Source: Bittarella massiliensis (ex Durand et al. 2017)
GTDB taxonomy: Bacteria > Bacillota > Clostridia > Oscillospirales > Ruminococcaceae
Reading direction: 5' to 3'
DNA length: 64,000 nucleotides
Assembly: GCF_017566145.1 (NCBI RefSeq)
Contig: NZ_JABFCL010000001.1
Span: 186,001 to 250,000 of the forward strand
A model generated the notes under the pieces. The model was not told where the DNA came from. It did no database searches and was given only the letters and a program-made list of their open reading frames with translations. Position numbers and translations under genes: made by a program. The stretch's first letter is position 1; the number at the start of each line of letters is the position of its first letter. Below are positions 58,717 to 64,000 of the stretch, piece after piece.

Positions 58717-59404
58717 CGTTCCTCCGTCCAAAAAGCAGGATCAGCCGCAGCAGGTTGGCCAGAGAGACCAGCAAGCTGCCCACATAGGTGAGGGCGGCGG
58801 CGCTCAGCACCCGCTTGGCGCCGGTGAGCTCCTCCCCCTCCAGCAGCCCGGCCTCACCGATGATGGCCACGGCCCGGCGGCTGGCGTTAAACTCCACCGG
58901 CAGGGTGACCAGCTGAAAGACCACCACCAGGGAAAACAGCAGAATCCCCACGTCCACCAGCGGCCCCATCCCCATGATGAAGCCCAGCAGGATGAGGGGC
59001 CCCGAGAGGGTGGAACCGATGTTGGTGATGGGGATGATGGCGTTTCGCAGGGTGAGGGGGAAATAGCCCTGGGCGTGCTGGAGGGCGTGTCCCGCCTCGT
59101 GGGCGGCCACCCCGATGGAGGCCACCGAGGTGCCGGAGTAGACCTCGCTCGAGAGGCGGATCACCCCGGCCCGGGGATCGTAATGGTCGCTGAGGTGGCC
59201 GCCGGTCTCGCTCACCGAGACGTCTGTCACCCCGTTTTGCCGCAGGATGTAGAGGGCTGCGTCCTTGCCGGTAAACCCCCGGCGGGAAAAGACATGGCTG
59301 TACCTGGCAAAGGTGGATTTGACCCGCACCTGGGCCCAGACGGTCACCAGGAGGGCGGGCACCACCAGCAACAGGTAGTATCGGTCAACTAGAAAAAAGG
59401 GCAT
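58709..59404 (-). CDS. Neutral zinc metallopeptidase (Zn_peptidase_2-like) membrane protein
   Basis: A 231-residue membrane protein with one N-terminal transmembrane helix, the zinc motif HEAGH at 102-106 in VAAHEAGHALQ, and two to three hydrophobic helices afterwards. NASRRA and the preceding Glu in PVEF provide the likely third ligand, as in the YugP-type family. The substrate is unknown; localisation is the cytoplasmic membrane. The start ATG 59404 is chosen, 9 bp after GGAG; TTG 59410 is too close to it. It sits between fmt and rsmB in a cluster otherwise like that of Bacillus, which is common in Clostridia. Confidence 0.9.
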   Translation of the reverse strand: MPFFLVDRYYLLLVVPALLVTVWAQVRVKSTFARYSHVFSRRGFTGKDAALYILRQNGVTDVSVSETGGHLSDHYDPRAGVIRLSSEVYSGTSVASIGVAAHEAGHALQHAQGYFPLTLRNAIIPITNIGSTLSGPLILLGFIMGMGPLVDVGILLFSLVVVFQLVTLPVEFNASRRAVAIIGEAGLLEGEELTGAKRVLSAAALTYVGSLLVSLANLLRLILLFGRRNDD

Positions 59405-59443
59405 CTGCAAATTCTCCTTCCGGGGGCAAAAGTGAGGGCAGGG

Positions 59444-60370
59444 TCAGCCGGTAAAGCGGTCCCCCGCCTTGACCGGGTGGCCGCGCAGAAAGTCGGCCTC
59501 GGTGGTGCGCTTGCCGCCCTCCAAGAGGACTTCTCGCAGCCGCACCCCGTTGCCGTCGCCGCAGGCGATGCAGAGGGAGCTGTCGGCCACCGCGCAGCCG
59601 GGAGAGGCTGTAAAGGGGCCGGGGACCACCTCGCAGGAAAAGACCTTGCACTTCTTGCCGCCGAAAAAAGTATAGGCCACCGGCCAGGGGTTTAGACCCC
59701 GCACCCGGTCGTGTACCGCCTGGGCGGGGGCGGTGAAATCCAGTTCGGCCAGCCCCTTGTCGAGCATGGAGGCGTAGCAGGACTCCCCCTCCTGCGCCCG
59801 GCGGGGGGCCTCGCCCCGCTCCACCAGGCGCAGGGTCTCCACCAGAAGCTCGGCCCCCTGGGCGGCCAACCGGTCAAAGAGCTCGCCAGAGGTCTCCTCC
59901 GGGCCGATGGGGGTGGTGGACTGGAGGATGATGTCCCCGGTGTCCACCCCCTCGTCCATGTACATGGTGGTGACGCCAGTCTCCCTCTCCCCGTTGATGA
60001 CCGCCCACTGGATGGGGGCGGCCCCCCGGTAGCGGGGCAGCAGGGAGCCGTGGACGTTGACGCAGCCCAGGGGGGGCAGGTCGATGATCTCCTTGGGGAG
60101 GATCTTGCCGTAGGCCACCACCACGATCAAGTCGGGGGCCAGGGCGCGCAGCTCCTCCATCACCTCGGGCCGCCGCAGGCTCTTGGGCTGGTGGACCGGG
60201 ATGCCGTGGCGCTGGGCCAACACCTTGACCGGAGGCGGGGTCAGCACCCGCTTGCGGCCCACCGGCTTGTCGGTCTGGGTGTAGACGGCCTTGACCGAAA
60301 AGCCCTGTTCCAACAGGGCCTGCAGGCTCTTTTCGGCAAAGTCGGGGGTTCCCATAAATACGATGTCCAT
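59444..60370 (-). CDS. fmt: Methionyl-tRNA formyltransferase
   Basis: A 308-residue enzyme. VFMGTPDFAEKSLQAL, VHGSLLPRYRGAAPIQWAVINGE (catalytic His and the SLLP formyl-folate binding motif) and MDEGVDTGDI are the standard signatures, and the C-terminal domain for tRNA binding follows. It formylates Met-tRNAfMet for translation initiation. The start ATG 60370 follows AAAGGCGG. It lies 27 bp after def, whose product later removes the formyl group. Confidence 0.96.
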   Translation of the reverse strand: MDIVFMGTPDFAEKSLQALLEQGFSVKAVYTQTDKPVGRKRVLTPPPVKVLAQRHGIPVHQPKSLRRPEVMEELRALAPDLIVVVAYGKILPKEIIDLPPLGCVNVHGSLLPRYRGAAPIQWAVINGERETGVTTMYMDEGVDTGDIILQSTTPIGPEETSGELFDRLAAQGAELLVETLRLVERGEAPRRAQEGESCYASMLDKGLAELDFTAPAQAVHDRVRGLNPWPVAYTFFGGKKCKVFSCEVVPGPFTASPGCAVADSSLCIACGDGNGVRLREVLLEGGKRTTEADFLRGHPVKAGDRFTG

Positions 60371-60397
60371 CTGCAAACCGCCTTTCGCAGGAGGGGG

Positions 60398-60901
60398 CTA
60401 CTGCTCCCCCTCCTCCCCTTCTTGCTGGGCGATGAGTTCGGCCAGCTCTTCCTTGGTGAGGATCTGGCTGGCCTTGTCCACAAACAGCACCCCGTCCAGG
60501 TGGTCGAGTTCATGGCAGACGCAGCGGGCGAAGAGGTCCTCCCCCTCCTTCTCCAGCACCTGGCCGGTGCGGTCCTGGTAGCGGACCTTCACCTTGTAGG
60601 GGCGGGCGACAAAGCCGAACTCCCCCGGGAAGGAGAGACAGCCCTCCACCGCCTCCTCCTCCCCCTCGCGGGAGAGGATTTCGGGGTTGACCAGTTCCAT
60701 CGGCCCCTCCCCCACGTCGATGACCACCACCCGGCGCAGAAGCCCCACCTGGGGGGCAGCCAGGCCGACTCCGTCGGCCTCGTTCATGGTCTCGATCATA
60801 TCCTCCACCAGCTGGGCCAGTTTCTCGTCAAACTTCTCCACCGGACGGCTCTTCTTTCGCAGAAGCTCCTGCTCCTTGGTCACAATGTTGCGCATTGCCA
60901 T
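60398..60901 (-). CDS. def: Peptide deformylase
   Basis: A 167-residue type I deformylase. The three motifs are GVGLAAPQVG (45-54), EGCLSFPG with Cys88, and CHELDHLDG with His130, Glu131 and His134, giving the complete metal site (Fe2+ in most bacteria). It removes formyl from new peptides. The start ATG 60901 has GGAG upstream; ATG 60895 is an alternative, and the longer open frame is not supported. The C-terminus ends with a Glu/Gly-rich tail. It lies between priA and fmt, the usual order. Confidence 0.95.
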   Translation of the reverse strand: MAMRNIVTKEQELLRKKSRPVEKFDEKLAQLVEDMIETMNEADGVGLAAPQVGLLRRVVVIDVGEGPMELVNPEILSREGEEEAVEGCLSFPGEFGFVARPYKVKVRYQDRTGQVLEKEGEDLFARCVCHELDHLDGVLFVDKASQILTKEELAELIAQQEGEEGEQ

Positions 60902-60989
60902 GGTCTTACCCGCTCCTCCTCTATCGCATAGTCTGTAAACGCCCCGGCCCCGAGGGGGCAAATGGGCGAAAATTGCCTTATAGCGTCTA

Positions 60990-63431
60990 TTATATCTCAT
61001 TGTCGGGGTGAAAATCTACCCCCACCGCCACATCCCGCAGGGAAACCTGCTGGGCCAGGGCGGCGATGGCCTCCCGCAGCAGGGCGCGGAAGGTGCGGTT
61101 GTTCTTGCACTTGACGATGATCTTGTAGCGGTACTTGTCGCTGACGCGCTCCACCAGAAAGGGGGTGGGGCCCATCAGCCGCAGGGGCACCCCCCGGTAG
61201 CTGCCCTGGGCCAGCTCCTGCAAAATCTCCATCAGCGCCCGGCCCGCCTCGATGCACCGCTCCCGTTTGGCCCCGGTGAGGCCGATCAGGCAGAGGTCGC
61301 AAAAGGGCGGGTAGAGCAGGTACCTGCGCGCCTGCATCTCCTCGGCGAAAAAGGCGTCGTAGTCCTGGCGGGAAGCCAGGGCCAACACCCGGTTTTGGGG
61401 GTCGAAGGTCTGGATGACCGCCCGCCCCGACAGGGCGCCCCGGCCGCCCCTGCCCACCACCTGGGTCACCAGGGAGAAACAGCGCTCAAAACTGCGGTAG
61501 CTCTGGCCGCCCAGCACGTGGTCGATCCCCAACACCCCCACCAGGGTGACGTTGGGGAAGTCCAACCCCTTGGCCACCATCTGGGTGCCCACCAGGATGT
61601 CGTACTCCCCCCCGGCAAAGGCCTGCAAGAAGGCGCGGTGAGAGTCTTTGCTGACGGTTGTGTCGGTGTCCATGCGCAGGATGCGCGCCTCGGGGAAAAG
61701 GCGTTCCAGCTGGTCCTCCACCTTTTGGGTGCCGGCCCCCAACAGCCGCAGGTGGCTGTCGCCGCAGTTGTCACAGCGGCCGGTCAGCTCCACCGAGTAG
61801 CCGCAGTAGTGGCAGACCAGCCGCCCGTTTTGCCGGTGGTAGGTCAGGGGGATGTCGCAGTGCTTGCAGCGGGCCACCGCCCCGCAACTGGAACAGACGG
61901 CGGTGGTATTGTACCCCCGGCGGTTGATGAGCAGGATCACCTGGTGTCCCGCGCCCACGGCCAGCTGAATCTGCCGGGCCAGGGGGCGGGAGATTTCAAA
62001 GGTGTTGCCCGAGGCCAGCTCCGCCTTCATGTCCACCAGCTCCACCTGGGGCAGGGCGTTGCCGGAATACCGCTCCGGCAGCTGGTAGAGGGCAATCTCC
62101 CCCCGCTTGGCGGCGCTGAAGGTCAGCACGCTGGGGGTGGCGGAGGCCAGCACCAGCTGCGCGGCGTGGTATTTGGCGCGAAAGCGGGCCACGTCCCGGG
62201 CGTGGTATTTGGGGGAGGAGTCGGAGTGATAGCTCCCCTCCTGCTCCTCGTCCAGGATGATGATGCCGATGTTTTGCAGGGGGGCGAAGACCGCCGAGCG
62301 GGTGCCGATGACGATGTCGGCCTTCCCCTCCTTGATCCGGCGGTACTCGCTGGCCCGCTCCCCCACCGAAAGGCCACTGTGCAAGACCGCCACCCGCTCC
62401 CCAAAGAGGGTCTTGAAGCGGGTGATGACCTGGGGGGTGAGGGCGATTTCCGGCACCAGCAAGATGGCCTGCTTGCCCAGGCGCAGGGCGTTTTCGATCA
62501 GCTTGATAAAGACCAGGGTCTTGCCCGATCCGGTGACCCCGTAGAGGAGCGAACAGCCGTAGGCCCGCCCGGCCATGGCCGCCGACAGGGCGTTGTAGAC
62601 CACCGCCTGGGCCGGGGTCAAAACCACCCCGCCCGGGTCCTCCCGCCTGGCCACGCCGAAGACCTGTCGGTAGCTCTCCCGCTCAAAGAGGGCCAGGGCC
62701 CCCTTCTTTTTCAGGTTGTCCACCACCGTCCGCCCCACCCCGGTCTGATAGAGCAGCTCTTTCAAGGTGGCCCCCTCCTCCCTGGTGCAGAGCCAGTCGT
62801 AGACCGCCTGCTGCTTGGGGGTCAGCTTACCTGTAAAGGGAATGGCCTTGGCCCACGTGATCTGGTCTCCGCCGTAGCGGCGGCGGTTTTGGTACTCCCG
62901 CTCCAGAGCGCCGCACTCCAGCAGGTCCCGCAGCTCTTTGGCGTCCGGCTTCCAGCCGGCTGCTGCCAGCAAATCGGCGCAGAGAAGCCGCCCCCGGCGG
63001 GCGCGCAGGGCCTCCACCGCCAGCAGTTGGCGGGGGGTGAGGGCGGTGGGCAGCCGCTCTTCGCGCAGGAGGAAATACTCCTTGATGGTGATCCCCGCCC
63101 CCGCCGGGAGGATGGCTTTGGCCGCGTCGTAGTAGGTGCAGAAGGTGGTCTCCCGCAGGTAGAAAACCAGCTTGAAGAGCTCCTCGTTCTCGCAGAGCTC
63201 CCGGTCGTAGACGCTGGAGATCTCCTTGCAGCGGGAGGTATCCTCCTCCTGGCAGAGTTCCAACACCAAGCCGCTGCGGCGCTTGTTGCCCCGCCCAAAG
63301 GGGACGGTGACCCGGGCGCCGGGGGCGACCTCCGCCCGCAGGGCGGGGGGAATTTTGTAGCTAAAGGGCTTATCAAAGTAAAAGGCGGCATTGTCTACCG
63401 CTATTTTCGCAACCGTTTCGGGCACAGACAA
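60990..63431 (-). CDS. priA: Primosomal protein N' (replication restart helicase PriA)
   Basis: An 813-residue helicase. The N-terminal 3'-DNA-binding domain is followed by the helicase core (Walker [15 protein letters not shown] in ILDEEQEGSYHS, GTQMVAKGLDFPNVTLVG), with a zinc-binding insert of paired cysteines (CSSCGAVARCKHCDIPL, CHYCGY, CDNCG). It rebuilds replication forks after collapse. The start is TTG 63431 with AGGAGG 5 bp upstream; a GTG two codons later is possible. It lies 89 bp after coaBC and before def, as in Bacillus. Confidence 0.95.
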   Translation of the reverse strand: MSVPETVAKIAVDNAAFYFDKPFSYKIPPALRAEVAPGARVTVPFGRGNKRRSGLVLELCQEEDTSRCKEISSVYDRELCENEELFKLVFYLRETTFCTYYDAAKAILPAGAGITIKEYFLLREERLPTALTPRQLLAVEALRARRGRLLCADLLAAAGWKPDAKELRDLLECGALEREYQNRRRYGGDQITWAKAIPFTGKLTPKQQAVYDWLCTREEGATLKELLYQTGVGRTVVDNLKKKGALALFERESYRQVFGVARREDPGGVVLTPAQAVVYNALSAAMAGRAYGCSLLYGVTGSGKTLVFIKLIENALRLGKQAILLVPEIALTPQVITRFKTLFGERVAVLHSGLSVGERASEYRRIKEGKADIVIGTRSAVFAPLQNIGIIILDEEQEGSYHSDSSPKYHARDVARFRAKYHAAQLVLASATPSVLTFSAAKRGEIALYQLPERYSGNALPQVELVDMKAELASGNTFEISRPLARQIQLAVGAGHQVILLINRRGYNTTAVCSSCGAVARCKHCDIPLTYHRQNGRLVCHYCGYSVELTGRCDNCGDSHLRLLGAGTQKVEDQLERLFPEARILRMDTDTTVSKDSHRAFLQAFAGGEYDILVGTQMVAKGLDFPNVTLVGVLGIDHVLGGQSYRSFERCFSLVTQVVGRGGRGALSGRAVIQTFDPQNRVLALASRQDYDAFFAEEMQARRYLLYPPFCDLCLIGLTGAKRERCIEAGRALMEILQELAQGSYRGVPLRLMGPTPFLVERVSDKYRYKIIVKCKNNRTFRALLREAIAALAQQVSLRDVAVGVDFHPDNEI

Positions 63432-63520
63432 AGCCGCCTCCTCTCTTCTATTTTCTCATTTGGGGGCAGGCGCGCCGGCCACCCGGCCGCGCGCAAAAGC
63501 CATTGCACTGCCCCCTCTCT

Positions 63521-64000
63521 TTACCGTTTGCCCCGCTTGGCCCGCCAGAGGGCGAGCAGCCGGTCCAGCAGCCGGTCGGCCAACTCCCCCTTTTGCAGCA
63601 GGGGCAGTTCCTCCGCCCCCTCTTTGGTGAGGAGGGTCACCACGTTGGTGTCCACCTCAAACCCGGCGCCGGGCTGTTTGAGGTTGTTGGCCACGATCAT
63701 GTCGGCGTGCTTGGAGGCGAGTTTTCTGGCCGAATTCTCCACCAGGTCCCTCGTCTCCATCGAGAAGCCGCAGATCACCTGGTCGGGGCGGGCGCGCTCC
63801 CCCACCGCTGCCAGGATGTCCTTGGTGCGCACCAGTTCAATGCGGCCGTCCAGCTGGTCTTTTTTCAGCTTGTCCCCCGCCGTCTGGGCCGGGGTGAAGT
63901 CGGCCACCGCCGCCGCCTTGACCACCATGTCCTGCCGGTCCAGCCGGTCCAGCACCGCCCGGTACATCTCCTCTGCCGACTCGGCGGGCACCGTCTCCAC
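63521..64000 (-). CDS. coaBC: Bifunctional CoaBC, C-terminal part (phosphopantothenoylcysteine synthetase)
   Basis: Only the last 159 residues are in the window; the start lies beyond the right edge. VVKAAAVADFTP with KLKKDQLDGRIELVRTKDIL carries the CoaB motif in which Lys binds CTP-derived phosphate, and VICGFSMETRDLVENSARKLASKHADMIVANNL is the conserved end of the domain. CoaB joins cysteine to phosphopantothenate; the CoaC decarboxylase half precedes it in full-length proteins. Position directly upstream of priA is the same as in Bacillus. Confidence 0.92.
   Translation of the reverse strand: METVPAESAEEMYRAVLDRLDRQDMVVKAAAVADFTPAQTAGDKLKKDQLDGRIELVRTKDILAAVGERARPDQVICGFSMETRDLVENSARKLASKHADMIVANNLKQPGAGFEVDTNVVTLLTKEGAEELPLLQKGELADRLLDRLLALWRAKRGKR

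Overview
The window is GC-rich chromosomal DNA from a low-G+C-phylum relative (Firmicutes), most likely an anaerobic, spore-forming member of Clostridia such as an Oscillospiraceae/Ruminococcaceae-type gut organism. The evidence is a tiny spoVM gene, a PolC-type DNA polymerase, the priA-def-fmt-rsmB-rlmN-prpC-prkC-rsgA-thiN-spoVM gene order known from Bacillus and Clostridia, a V-type ATPase, a rubredoxin/FprA pair, and frequent TTG starts behind strong Shine-Dalgarno sequences. The genus assignment is inference. No transposase, integrase, rRNA or origin was seen.

Layout. 1-11.3 kb: mixed single genes and short operons (partial acetyltransferase, tRNA-Ser, small helical protein, lipase, rmuC, HEPN/MNT pair, flavin reductase, YqhD-like dehydrogenase, MATE transporter, then a minus-strand group udk / M20D hydrolase / HD protein / HAD phosphatase). 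11.4-11.8 kb: a remnant of a response-regulator gene and two strong tandem promoters. 11.8-20.5 kb: a complete nine-gene V-type ATPase operon whose proteolipid carries the Na+-binding residue set. 20.6-26.1 kb: a DUF1287 protein and, opposite to it, a five-gene run (FemAB-like, M20 peptidase, cardiolipin synthase, TfoX-C protein, RDAC protein). 26.1-26.6 kb: a hairpin-rich non-coding stretch. 26.6-40.1 kb: RluA-type pseudouridine synthase, a membrane protein, rubredoxin-fprA, uvrBA, VanZ, radC with a frameshifted nucleoside phosphorylase, a second RluA-type synthase and a DEAD-box helicase.

40.28-40.59 kb is a small CRISPR array with repeats resembling type I-C and no cas genes in the window. 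40.8-51.5 kb is one long minus-strand operon, pyrH-frr-uppS-cdsA-dxr-rseP-ispG-polC, linking pyrimidine nucleotide supply, ribosome recycling, isoprenoid/undecaprenyl and phospholipid synthesis, intramembrane proteolysis and replication. 51.6-64 kb is a second long minus-strand run, coaBC(partial)-priA-def-fmt-Zn peptidase-rsmB-rlmN-prpC-prkC-rsgA-thiN-small membrane protein-spoVM, covering restart of replication, protein N-terminal maturation, rRNA modification, Ser/Thr phospho-signalling, ribosome assembly, thiamine diphosphate and spore coat assembly.

Most of the window is conserved core genome. The points that stand out are the orphan CRISPR array, an AT-rich patch inside the extracellular end of PrkC, the two very small genes next to thiN, the hairpin cluster at 26.2-26.5 kb, the tandem-promoter leader of the ATPase operon, the response-regulator remnant, the frameshifted phosphorylase and the HEPN/MNT pair with an eroded nucleotidyltransferase motif.
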